NCBI GenBank assembly: GCA_021018815.1
Contig: JAITYX010000009.1
Location: 4,466,501 to 4,530,500, forward strand
From: Talinum fruticosum
Taxonomy: Eukaryota; Streptophyta; Magnoliopsida; Caryophyllales; Talinaceae
DNA: 64,000 nt
Direction: 5' to 3'
This document shows, in pieces, positions 35,507 to 47,200 of the stretch. Positions within the stretch are counted from its first letter, which is position 1. Every line of letters begins with the position of its first letter. The notes under the pieces were generated by a model. The model was not told the DNA's origin. It did not search any database and was given only the letters and a program-made list of their open reading frames with translations. A program made the position numbers and the translations under genes.

Positions 35507-36560
35507 ATGAATTTCATTGTCGAACTAACTCTGATGGATGCACGACATGAATGATGTCGATAGACTAGGGTTGTCAAATTATGGGTTAAACACCCTATTC
35601 AGACATTAGGCAAGTCGGACGTCACTGGTCATTGTTAAGGGCTATAGTGTCTTTCTCGGGATCCTAGGCATCATATATTCAAGTTTGAGGACAAGGAATT
35701 ATGTCCTCTCCCTCGAGAGTTTGATACTATTCCGTGCAATCATCACCATCAAACTAGGCTCGTGATTCCTATGTCGTCCATTAATATGGTATGAGCCTAT
35801 AAGCACCTAGTAGACCTAAATAACAAGAATCTAAGGTCGATTCTAAACGGAGATGAAGTGAAATTAGTGAATCTTATGTCACACTTCCGTTCTATGTATA
35901 GTTCGGGTTCAGCGCTTATTCGGAGGTGTCGGGCTATTATAATGTGCATAGTAGGCGGCTTCCTACTGGTGGGAGGCCATAGGAATATGGTGCCTGTTGC
36001 GCTATTGGCTATAGCTGAATAATTTGGGGACTATCGCTCGTTGACCCTGTTAATTGTCGTTGAAACCTTCCTTGGGCTAGATCGGGTAGAAGAAGATCCG
36101 AACGAGGACTTTGCAGGAAGCCCCCTGTTGTGGCATGTAAGTAATTCAATGACAATCGGAAGCCTACTATTGGTGCAAAAAGATGGTGCCGGTTAACGGA
36201 GGCAACATGGCACCAATGAGCTGAATGCCCCTCTTGGGTTGAGTATTAGATGACTCTTCCATGGTTGTCGAAGCCTATAAAGGAACATCATGCAACTATC
36301 TCCGAGTTTTATTTGGAATAGATAAAGGAGACAAATCTCGAGAGGCGAAAGGCACCGAGAGTTCGAGAGTGTGATCTAAGGGGGAATGTTTATGCTACTG
36401 CACCCCTGTAAAAATATGCAAAGTGGTCTTGCAAGCTAGTGAACAAAGAGGAACAAAAGCTAAGTAGAAGGAGGAAAGAAGGATTCTCTCGAATTGTAGA
36501 ATTAAAGAAGCGAACCTAGGGAGATGTAGTCTGGGTTAAGTGACTTAAAGGGAAAGAAAG
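35507..36560 (+). pseudogene. Tat antisense gene aORF2, DUF7745-like (element Y)
   Basis: ATG at 35507-35509 (MNFIVELT), aligned with the X copy. Recognisable pieces: HHIFKFEDKELCPLPREFD near 35670-35730 (the pattern FRF.D.EL.P.LEE of DUF7745-type proteins, from memory) and the later equivalent of VVETFLGLDRVEEDPNEDF at about 36055-36110. Stops and frameshifts throughout. After about 36560 comes an AT-rich 3' region up to 36880 with no gene. Confidence 0.6.
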
Positions 36561-36879
36561 TGAAGACATACTAGGCCTAGAATTTAGGAATGAATAATAA
36601 TTATTTTAGAAATTTAGTTTGCCTCTTTAGAACATTTTTAATTATTTCCAAGTATTATGCTTGTCATTTCCGTTTTAGCTATGTAATTAGGTAAGTAGTA
36701 GGCTTACCTTTTATTATTAATAAACTAAAAAGTAAGTTTTATGCTCACTTCTATGCTTTATATTATTTATTTATTTATTTATCACTCACCTAAAATGGGA
36801 CAATAAAAACAGAAAAAGGAAACTGTGGACAGGGCAATATCCGACTGTCCCACCATTGACGGGCGGTGGCCGGCGCCGG

Positions 36880-38743
36880 CCATGGGCTGTGGCCTAATTG
36901 GGTTGGGCTCGGCTATAGCTTAAATCGTTTAGTTTTAATGATAAATGTAATATTTCTTCAAGTGGTCTAGGTTGGTGTACTAAAACAGCTCTTCCCGATT
37001 TAAGTTTGTCAATCTAACTACTCTTCCGAAAAAATTTGACTAAGGATTTATGGTCCCTCCTAGTTGGGCCTAAATTTTCCTCTAGGGTGTTCAATCGGTG
37101 CTCTAATTTCCTAAGAACCAGATCAGCAACTTGTAAGTGGTGAGGTTTAACTTTCTGGTAAATGCCCTTGATGTACATGCTTGTTATATTTGGATATTAT
37201 ATAGAGCACGCAAACGAAGCTCATCTAGTAAGATTAACTCCTTATAATGTGCTTTGGTCTATTCGGCTTCTAAAATTTTACTTTCAGCTATGATTCTTAG
37301 ATAAGGGATGACAATTTCTACTGGGAGGACTGCTTCTATGCCATACACTAGGAAGTAAGGTGTTGCTGCCATCAAGGTCTTTATTGAAGTCCGATAACCC
37401 CACAAGACAAAAGGCAACTTATTAGGCCAGTCCTTATAGCTGATGGCCATTTTCTCCATTATCTTTCGAATGTTTTTGTTACCGGCCTCGACTCGATCCA
37501 TTGGTCCGAGGATGATAGGGAGAAGATTTATGATGCTTGATCTTATATCCGTCAAGTGGATCTGCTACCTCTTTCTTGAAATGACTCGCCATGGTCACTA
37601 ATCAACTCATGTGATACCCCATACTCGGTAAATGATGGTATGGGTTATAAATTTAGCCACATGTTTCGATGTTATTGTCACGTATGATGCTGCTTCTACC
37701 CATTTGGTGAAGTAGTAGTAGTCAATTGCTACTAGGATGAATTCATCACCGCCCGTTCCTTTAAGGGTCACTTGACCTATGATGTTTATGCCCCGGATCG
37801 AGAATGGCACTGGGTGTCGTTAGAAAAAGAAGGCGAGTTAGTGTCTGTAGGTTAGCATAAATTTAGCATTGTGACACCATTTAATAAACTCAAGACAATA
37901 TGCTACCATGGTTGACTAGTAATATCCTAATTGCTGAATTTTCTAAACAAACATTCTTGCCTTCATGTGAGGTCCACATTCTCCACCATAAGTTTCGATC
38001 ATTATTCACTTTGTTTTATGTTGATTGACACAAAGTAAGCTAATGCCCATGTCGATTTTCTTGTATAGCTACCCTTGATTTATGAAAAATTGAGCAGCTA
38101 ACATGTGGATCGCACGTTAGGCTTTAGATGTGGAGTCCGGTGGGTATTCTTAGTTGTCTAACTATCGATAAATGTCATGGTACCAACTGGTTTGGTTGAT
38201 ACTAAGCACTTCCATCGCGTTCACATGCACGGGCGAGACTCCTCCATTCTATATTGATGAGAATTGAATGAATGTTGCTAGGGATATTAATGTTGGAAGC
38301 TAATCTAGCTAAAGCATCCGTGAATTGATTATCATCCCTAGAAAGGTAGGTGTATGATATATTATCAAAATGTTTGCTAGTTCCATTAGATGTGCTTGGT
38401 AGGGTGCCAAGGCTTTACTATGTACCTTTCATTTTTGTGAGATTTAATTGATGATTAGAGTCGAGTCGCCGTAAACCCTTATGTTCTTACGTCTTATCTC
38501 TATAGTTTCTTGCGAGTCTGTGATGCATGCTTCATACTCGCGATGTTGTTGGTGACCTCGAAAAGCAATTTGACTTATCTAGGAGTATGTGCTCCCGCTA
38601 GCAAGACTAAAAGGATTTCGACCCCAAAGCCCTTTTGATTGGAAGCACCATTAAAATACATCATTCACATGTCAACTTCTACATGTACGATGCACTCATC
38701 GGGAAAGCCGAACTGTTTTGGCTGAGCTTTAGTTGTTGGTAGA
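36880..38743 (-). pseudogene. pol: Tat pol fragment: second (archaeal-type) RNase H and integrase (element Y)
   Basis: Minus strand. RNase H at about 38290-38690 starts MYFNGASNQKGFGV and contains NNIAEYEAC and VYGDSTLIINQ. This is the additional RNase H that marks the Tat clade. The integrase zinc region follows at about 37820-38130. The core then reads GINIIGQVTLKG and FILVAIDYYYFTKWVEAASY at 37607-37810, and at 37259-37555 VEAGNKNIRKIMEKM, LPFVLWGYRTS and ATPYFLVYGIEAVLPVE. Frame breaks separate the segments. The upstream part of RNase H ends at the X LTR (38744). Confidence 0.9.
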
Positions 38744-41700
38744 TGTAGGAACCACGTAAGGCGCCCGAGGGGTCCCAAGCCGAGCTTCCCTACTTGTGGG
38801 TCAGGTCTATCTCTTTTTAAAAATTGATTTTGAAGATGGTTTTGAAAGTCGGTTTTAGAAAATGGGGATGAACCTTTTATTAAGATTTTCAAATTTTATT
38901 AAATCAAGTTAAAATAAATTAAATAACATTTGATTGGCGTTTTATTAATTATTTCAATTTTATAAATTATTTTCAGAATTCCGGGTTATTATTTCCTAAT
39001 TAAAGGACAACTAAAACTAGAACCTAAGGTTTCTATCGTGTGGCTTCAGTGCAAACCGGTGTAAAAATAACACTCGCACCCAAGCCTCGGCCACTTACAA
39101 CCCAATATAGGCGGCAACTCGTACTCGGCGGCCGCCGGCACCGGCCATAGGCACTGGGCTGACACAATCAACCTCAGCCTCTGGCTTGGTAGGCAGATCC
39201 AAGTCTTTTTTTTTTTATCCTACAACCAGAAAATAACCGAGATGCAAATTTGATAAGAATAAATCATAAGAAGGGGAATCGTCGATCGCTTTTCAGGATG
39301 AAAAACTAACAAAAACAAAGACTTGCTCTTTCAATTTTAGTATGGGAAAACTAAGACTAAAAAGGCTAAAATTGACTTCATCGGTCTTTGAACCGAGAAT
39401 CGGATTCGAGGGCGAGGGTACGAAACGTAGGGAAAACCCTTCCATTCCGCTCGTCCGAAGATGGCAACTACTAATTTGAGTAGTAAATCTAAATAACGCG
39501 CTACACAAACATACAACATGCTAAAATGATAATAAAAGCAACCAAACATAATCAAAGGAAAAGCAATAAAGAAAGCGATAAAGAAAAGAAAAGCGAAAAA
39601 ACTAAAAGATTACATTGGGGGGAGGAATTAAAAGAACGATTACATCTCTTTAATCCACAATACAAAAAATGGTAAAAGCATATAAATAAAATAAAGCTGT
39701 TTGAAAGATGAATTATTGCCCTCGGGTTATCCCGCCTTGCTAATCTGGATCTCCCGATGCGACCGTAACAAATCAAAGAAAAAGGGCTTGTTTTGTGAAC
39801 GACATATGTAGGGAATAGGAATGGTGTAACACCCCCGGGAGTATTACGTCGCCGAGTCCCTTAAAGGAACTCCCAAGGCTCTTTCTCGGTGTTGGTTTAG
39901 CTATCTAAATTCAACTTAAAGATAATAAGGGTGGTTCTCCAAAAGAATTTGAGATTTCCTAAAATTTCGGCAGAGTTCCGCTTGTAATATGAACTATCCC
40001 ATAGGCTTAAAGTCTTAAAACCCCGCATAAAAGCATAATAATATAATACAAATCCATACGAGTTTTAAACGAAATCTCTTGAATCATTTGCAACATAAAG
40101 CTTATAATACTTCAATCATTCAAAAGATTTCAATCATTTTGGGAAATAAATCACCTTAAACAAGGTGCTACACTTTCTTTCAAATGCTTTCAATCGAAAC
40201 CGAATCATTTCTACTAAATCACTTCTCATGAATCATTTTCAGTGAATCTCTTTCGGTGAATCACTTCCCGGGTTTGGGACTTGAACTAGCACTTCACAAT
40301 TTCTCATACCTTCTCCGATTTCTCTGTCTCTGGGCCACGACCCCAAATAAAAGGCTCCGGGACCTATCTAGGAAGATTCCAATCGGGCGTCCTGCTACAC
40401 GGGACCCCTAGCTAGCCGCCCCTAGCTAGAATCCTTCCTTGTGCTAAACGGTCCAGGCAAAGTCGATTCACAACAGTTTCTTTAACACGTTCACTTATCA
40501 AGCTTGTTTCAAACAACATTCTCAAATCAATTTCACTTCTTAAAAGTACGCTTTAACATTTGAAAATCATATATCACACAAGTCACATTCAAGTATCATT
40601 TTGCGTAAAACATAGAACTTCTTTCAAAACCAACTTCTAAACAACGTTTAACACAATCACTTGCACGAGATAGCCGCAATTCAACACGAGATAGTCATTC
40701 TCAGCTTGTCTTCAACTAAACCTTTCTCAATTCTCCCAATTAATAAGCTTAATTCCTTTTTCGAGCAGCAATAACCACAAGTAGTTACCATTAATCTAAC
40801 ATGTCCCAACTTCTCATAATTTACCATCTTTACTTCAATGTTTTCCGATTACGCCTCCACATTACTAATCAACCTCTTCTTACTCATATTTAGTCAGACA
40901 GCTCTCATTCTTACTTTACTACTAACATTCCTCTAGCTCCCTTCATCTCCAGGTGTAATTTGCTCTCATCTTAGGTTTCTATTTCATTAATCGCTCTTTC
41001 TCGTCCAAACTCAATCATACGGCTCTCAATCTCTCTTCATCGCTCCACTTCCGCTAGTTCCAGCTTATCTTCGAATTTAGTTCAACCTCAAGGATTTAAT
41101 TATCTTTTGAACTCAAATATCCTAATACTCACCCACCTCTCACTCCCATGCCTCAATTGTGCATCACTCGGTGTGAACTCACACTCGTCTTTTGTGCTTA
41201 ATTCGCTATTTCCCGATATTACCAATTATCCCTTAATGTCGTAAATTCAGTCCATCTCTAAGAGTCAATCTGGAATATTAATTCACAACTTATGCCCAAA
41301 CCACACATACTTATCCCCATCCCCAATTGACCGGATTCCCGATACTACTCATTATACCCAAGCAACCCAACTCCGTCCGAATTCCCGATTTCCAATTCGA
41401 GGCCTAAACAACTACCAATCCCTTTCACAACTCCTAATTCAACTTTCCACAACTACTAAACTCATTCAATAGCATACATGTTCAATATTCACAATCACAT
41501 TCAACAATCACAAGAAACTCATTTGGATTCGAAATTACTAATAGTTTAGAGTATAAGACTACCCACCTCGAATTTTATGGTTTATAATCTGATTTGGATG
41601 AATTCGGATTGGGTTCCTTGCCCTCTTCTTCTTCTCGTTACGCCTCTGTATCTTTCGCCTCACTCTATTCCTCACGACTCGGTCTCCATTTGCTCGGCTC

Positions 41701-43479
41701 GGTTCAGCCCTCGCGTGCACCCACGGCTCGCCGACCATCACTTTCTTGTTCGCGGCCGCCGCTCCTTTTTCCGGTTCCCGCTCGCTGGACTCTCTCGCGT
41801 CTGCCTCGCCGGGTCCCTCCTCCGTCCCTCGCTCTGCTAGTCTCTCGCTTTCTTCCCCGCTCGCCGCTGCTCAAGTCGGCGACCGTCGTTTTCGGGTCTA
41901 CGACTGTCGCCAGCCCCGCTCGGCCTCCTTGGCGCTCACACCGTTCGCCTTCTCTCCCTCTCGGTTCCTCTCGCCCGGCCCTCTTTTGCTCCGTTTCTTT
42001 TCCTTTCGCCTTTCCAAGCCCTTACTCGACCTTTGCCCACCGGCCGCTCGTCGTTCGGGCGGCCCGCCGGCCTCTGCTCCGGCTCCGCGCTCTCTCTCTC
42101 TCTCGTGTTTCACCCGCTCGTTCCTTCTCTGCTGCTCGGGCACCCCGAGTCCTCTTTCCTTTCCTCTTTTTCCACCGCCTAATTGGGTCGAGTTAATGAT
42201 CCTAATTGGACCCCAAATTGATTTCTATCTCATTTCTCCACTTAAACCAAAAACCCACCTCTTTATTAAACCTCATTTATCTTTTCATGACCAAAGTAAT
42301 CTTTTCTACATAAAACAATTCCACGCCTCGCCTTTCTTCGTCCCCTTATGCCTCTGCGTCTTAATTTATTTTAATACGTCGGCCACGACAATTCCTAACC
42401 GTGCAAAGGTTCAGCACACAAAAGGGAGGCAATTTCCTTGATTTAATTAATTCAACACAAGCCTCCAAAGGGATTCTAACATAATATGTCTGGTCGTAAA
42501 TAAAATCGAGTCACTCAACCCCCTAGTCTGCGGGAATAATACTCAATAATTCTATGCTTTCCAATTGCTTTTCTTTAAAATTTCAGGTATTACAAATGAT
42601 CGAGTTGAATAAGTTCCTAGAGATCAGAATAATGCAATATTCTTTAGCTCTTTGCACGAATTCAACGGTGATAAGTAGAGAAAATATGTATGGTTAATAG
42701 TAATTTCGGCGGAGTAATGTTTAGGTATGAGTGCTCTAGTTAGCTTTACGTAGCATTATGCCTAGGAGAGCCAAGGCTCTCTATTTATAGGGAAGAACCT
42801 AAGTCACAAATGACCTAGGGCTTACATGCGAGCATGCCGTCCAAAATAGCGAGAAACAAAACGGGGCCAATAAATCAAGAGATTGAACCAGGATAGAAAG
42901 GATAGAACCAAATAGAACCCGATTAGCCGGCGCCAGCCACCCGAGCACTCCTAGGGTTTCGTGCCCTACCGTGTTTGCAAAGAATTCTCTAAAACGCAAC
43001 ATTTCACTTAAAACTCGGGGTTGTAGGCGCCGGCCACAACATCGTTTTGAAGGGAAAAGCTCCTAGTCTCGTGTAGATTATTTTGTGGAGCTTAAACGCA
43101 ACACTTTGATGCTCGTGATCATGAAATGCAATGCTTTAACACCATCTTCGGGTCTTCGGCTCTTTGTCGATTGGACAAATCTAAAATGCGATATTCGAAC
43201 TTGGAACTTCCCGAGCACATAGCACTTGGACTCCATTGTCTCTGAAGGCTTGGCCCGGTTCTTGGATCGCCCGAAAGAAAGGGGATTTATGGACCGACCC
43301 AAGGCAAAAGGTTGTTTATTCGGTGTTGGGCTCCTTTATGGTTTACTGGCTTATGTCGCACCAATCAATCACAGTCCATGATCCAAATCCTTAAGCAAGA
43401 CTCGGGGATTTCATCATCGAGCCAACGGAACAAAATATAGAATTAAAGAGATAAGGGACGACACTTTTAGGTGTCTACG
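38744..43479 (-). repeat. Tat element X 3' LTR, interrupted by solo LTR
   Basis: About 1.96 kb of LTR once the solo LTR is subtracted. It ends in element sense GGTTCCTACA at 38744 and begins CGTAGACACC at 43479, next to the PPT. It matches W's LTR, including the GCCGGC-rich patches (about 39130 and 42930). Confidence 0.87.
39825..42594 (-). repeat. Solo Tekay-type LTR (2770 bp) in X LTR
   Basis: Reverse copy of the LARD-family LTR, TGTAACACCC... to ...GGTATTACA on plus. Flanks are AATGG (39820-39824) and AATGA (42595-42599), a 5-bp duplication with one mismatch. The W LTR supplies the unoccupied site near 24915. The CT-rich part 41590-42180 is the complement of the purine-rich block, and the 200- and 231-aa open frames there are composition artefacts. 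Confidence 0.9.
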
Positions 43480-43495
43480 AGTTAGCCCCCACTTT
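43480..43495 (-). promoter_or_regulatory. Polypurine tract of Tat element X
   Basis: In element sense AAAGTGGGGGCTAACT directly before the LTR start. Confidence 0.75.
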
Positions 43496-44089
43496 GACCG
43501 AATCTAAAAAGACGAAGGGTCAAAGTAGACACTAAAGGGGTACTTACCTCGATTTTGATATTAAGTATTGTGTGATACTTGGAATTTGTTGTAATTGAAC
43601 ATGAACTCCGGAATGGGGCCTGGACTTGGTCGTGATGCATGCGTTACGAAGTCCGACAAGAGGATTGTAAGCTTGGTATATTTTGATACTAAAACTTCAA
43701 TCATTCTTTTGATCCGAAGCTTGGCCAAATGATCTATTGTACTAACATACTTATTAGTATATAATAAAATTGACGAAAGTTCGAGTGTTTTACCCGAGTA
43801 ATTCGATCGAAAACAGGATGAAAATTTTGATCCGGAAAAGCTGATTGGTCCGCCTAAAAACTCCCATTTGCATGCATAAAAGGCCGAAGAGTCACATGCC
43901 ACGGTTGATGAGACTCCACAAGCTAGGTGGGCGAGGCTAAGTTACAAAGTTGTCGCTGATGGGACATCACGGCACCTCATGGCCGAGCACTGGCTATCTT
44001 TTGTCGGGTGTGGCAATGGCGTGCTTTGCTCGGACTCCCTTGGTCTCCCTCTACTTGCTTGACCCTTGTCTTATATGGTTGGTTGCCTT
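43496..44089. other. Element X region between PPT and aORF1 promoter
   Basis: About 600 bp. The minus frame 43561-43902 (113 aa) and plus frame 43950-44198 show no recognisable motif. This segment is upstream of the antisense gene and may carry its promoter elements. Confidence 0.45.
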
Positions 44090-44232
44090 GATCGAGTTTG
44101 CCTATAAAAGTGGGGTACTTGGTGTGTACATTTTGCACACTTACTCCTCTTCTTGCTCTTGCATTCCTCTTGTGCTCTCTTACTTTGCTTCTTCTTGAAA
44201 ACTAGTTGTTTCTCAAAATCTCTCCTTTCAAA
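44090..44232 (+). promoter_or_regulatory. Putative Pol II promoter and leader of aORF1 (element X)
   Basis: CTATAAAAG at 44102-44110, about 125 nt before the ATG, followed by a leader full of CTTCTT and CTCT. This is the standard layout of a plant TATA promoter. It points away from the 3' LTR, opposite to the element's pol. Confidence 0.58.
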
Positions 44233-47200
44233 ATGTCTACGAGAAAGACACAACCTGTTAGGAGGTCTAAAGCCGAGAAACTCATCTAAGATAACTACCT
44301 CGAGTGGGAATGACCTCGACGGAATGAGTGGAACCCAAATGACCTCTTGGTGGAGGCTGAAAGTCATGCTTCTTCGGTTGCCATCACTCCTTCGGTAAGT
44401 TAGTTGGCTTAAGTTTCTTCTTTTACTCATTGAGAATAGCTCTTTAACTAAAAACAAATCTTGTTGGATTTTTGTCATGCGAAAGGCTCAATTCGGAGTA
44501 GTGGAGCTATCCCTAAATTCATGAAGACATGTAAAAGGATGAACTTTCCTCTAGAAGATGTCATGCATAGCGTCGGGTTTGGTCCTCTTTACTTTGCTTT
44601 GAACCACCTTACTGACAAAAGAGAGATATTAGTGAGCGCTTTTGGGGCACTATCAATACTTTTAGCTTCCCTTCAGGGAAATGACTATAACGCCTTTTGA
44701 TTTTGTTGTTTTATCTGGTTTGGGCTTCTCGGGAGAGCCTCTAGCCTATGACAGGAACTTGTATAAAAGCGGGACTATCTTTATCACTTCTTTGGCCCTG
44801 TAATGGATACATTTCCCCATGATAATTTGTTCAAGTATTTTGTCCTTTTTAGGCCTTTGAGAATGTTAGGTTTTGGCCTCAAAACTCTCCTTAACAAGAA
44901 GTCCGGATCATGCTTGCTCTTCTCTTGAGTACGATTCTCTTCTCCGACCAAGCTGTTAAGGTTCATGTTCTCTATTTGGTGAACTTAGCAGATCTTAACA
45001 AAATAAAAGAGCTCAATTGGGATGCTTGCTGCATATACTTGCGTCATTAGGGGCCTCCGTTCCGGTGTACGACACACAAAATCGAAGCCGAATTCAACCA
45101 ATTATTTACCGTTGAATGGCTTGTGGAAGATTATTGAGGCATGCTCAAATTCTTTCTTTCTCCAAAATATTTTTATCTGGTGTGGATAAAAAAACATTTT
45201 ACTTGATTTGATTTGTAAAATGCAGCCATGGTAGTATGAATATTTCCCACATTTTTCTCCTAGTTCAACAAATCATTCTGTATTTTTGGCCTCCATATTG
45301 TGGGCTAAAGTCTATCTTTAACGTCGCAATATTCACGGGATAAACTTCTTGAGATCAGCCCTATAACACCCTAAAACACCCCCGGGAGTATTACATCGCC
45401 GAGTTCCTTAAAGGAACTTCCAAGGCTCTTTCTGGTATTGGTTTGTCTGTCTAAATCCAACTTAGAGGTAATAAAGGTGGTTTTCCAAAGGAATATGAGA
45501 TTTCCTAAAAATTTCGGCAGAGTTATGTTTGTAATGTGGACTATCCCTTAGGCTTAAAGCCCTAAAACCCTGCATAAAAGCATAACATAACTCAACGAGC
45601 CACACGCTCGAGTATACAACTCAACGGCCACACGCCGGAGTCCAACCAATCATGCGATAAAACTTGAAACGATTTAAATGGTTTGCTATACATCCGGTAC
45701 AAACTACATGAACTAAATTACAAGTACAATACTTAGAAACATAAGAAATGCACATTCGCGATTCGAATCGCTCAACAACTAGCAAACGGCAATCAACGGA
45801 GTCCGAGAATAAGCTAAGTAGCGCACACACTCGAGAATGCACTCGCAACACTCTGGGGAAAAGGGGGATTTATGGGGTGAGCAATAAACCACGGGCTCAC
45901 TGGAGTCTTATACCCTTAAAATGAAAATTCTTTACACATAATATTCATAATAATGAAATCTGCGAATACATAATACTACAATACAAATTTATAAACTTTC
46001 AATGAAATCTCTCACAACATAAAGATCGAACTCTTTTAATTATTTAAAAGCACGATTTCACATTCATCACAATTCTCTTTTTCCATCTCGAATCAACTTT
46101 TTAGGCCTTCGAGGATTCGAACTAGCACTTCTTTATTCCGAGGCGCGACCCTGAACAAAAGGCTCCCGGGACCTATCTTCTAGGATTTCTTAGATCGGGC
46201 ATCCTGTCACCGCAAGACCCCTGTTAGAACCCTTCCCTCGAAGTTTCTAGTTGGGCATCCCCAGTTCGAACCCTTCGGTATGCTAAACAATCCGTAGCCG
46301 GTCGATTCAAAACTCTTTGCACATACTTATTCATCACATTCACTTCACAGCTTTCTCAATCAATTTAACATCAAGGAAGGCATGACACCATGTGTCACCC
46401 TTATAAATTCACTTTCTCAAATCAGTTTGACACACTAGAAAGCATAGCACTACGTGTCATCCCTCCAAATTCAATTTCTCAATCAGATTTGCTTCTTTAA
46501 AACATAATCACATTTGAAAGGTAATTCACAAGAAGTTGAATTCAAGGATCATTTCACGTAAAATACAAAGCTCTTCTCGGAACTACTTTTGAAAATCATG
46601 TAAAGCAACATGTATAGCCACCATTCAACGCAAGCGGTCATTCTCAACTCTTTTCCAACTATGCCTTCCTCAATCCATCACTTTCGTATGATTAATTTCC
46701 ATTTTCCGAGCCACAATAACCACAAGCGGACACCACCTAATTCAACGCCTCAACTTCTCACAATTCTCTGTCTTTACTTCAATTCCTCATTCTAGGTCTC
46801 TATTTTATGAAACCAATTCTTTCGCTCACGTCTCAACTTCTCACAACTCTCTGTCTTTACCCCAATTCCTCATTCTAGGTATCTACTTTATAAATTAACT
46901 TCCTTTGCTCATACTAAGCCATATAACTCCTAATCTCACTTTATCACTTAAGTTCCTCTTTCTTGGTTCACCTTCCAACTTAATTTCATCTCAAAGACTT
47001 AGATACCTTCTAAACTCAACCTTAACCTTACAATTCCCGACCGATCACTTCCCTGCTTCAAACTCCAATTGTATGCCTCCATCTTATCAATCAATTCTTA
47101 TTCGTCCATCCTTAGTTATATAACTCTTAATCACTTTACATCACTCAATTTCCGTTAGCTTCGCTTACCTTCACGCTCAGTTCAACCTTGAGGATATAAA

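Larger units (their letters stand above)
33166..38743 (-). mobile_element. Tat-type gypsy element Y, interior fragment
   Basis: Minus-strand Tat element with the same order as X: on the plus strand aORF1, aORF2, then pol in reverse (integrase, second RNase H). It is cut on the left by E (in aORF1) and on the right by the LTR of X (in RNase H). Its LTRs are not recognised in the window. It is the host of the nested stack on the right. Confidence 0.85.

Noticed and set aside
36840..36900. GGCGCCGGCC palindrome-like patch as a regulatory site
   Set aside because: Appears many times across Tat segments in variable form; no consistent spacing to any gene.
41594..42441. Open frames of 200 and 231 aa
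   Set aside because: They lie in the CT-rich (reverse purine-rich) block of a solo LTR, are Ser/Arg/Pro-rich by composition, overlap in different frames, and do not persist as the same frame in the other LTR copies.
43561..43902. 113-aa minus frame next to the X PPT as an additional Tat ORF
   Set aside because: No recognisable motif and no second copy in the window to test conservation.
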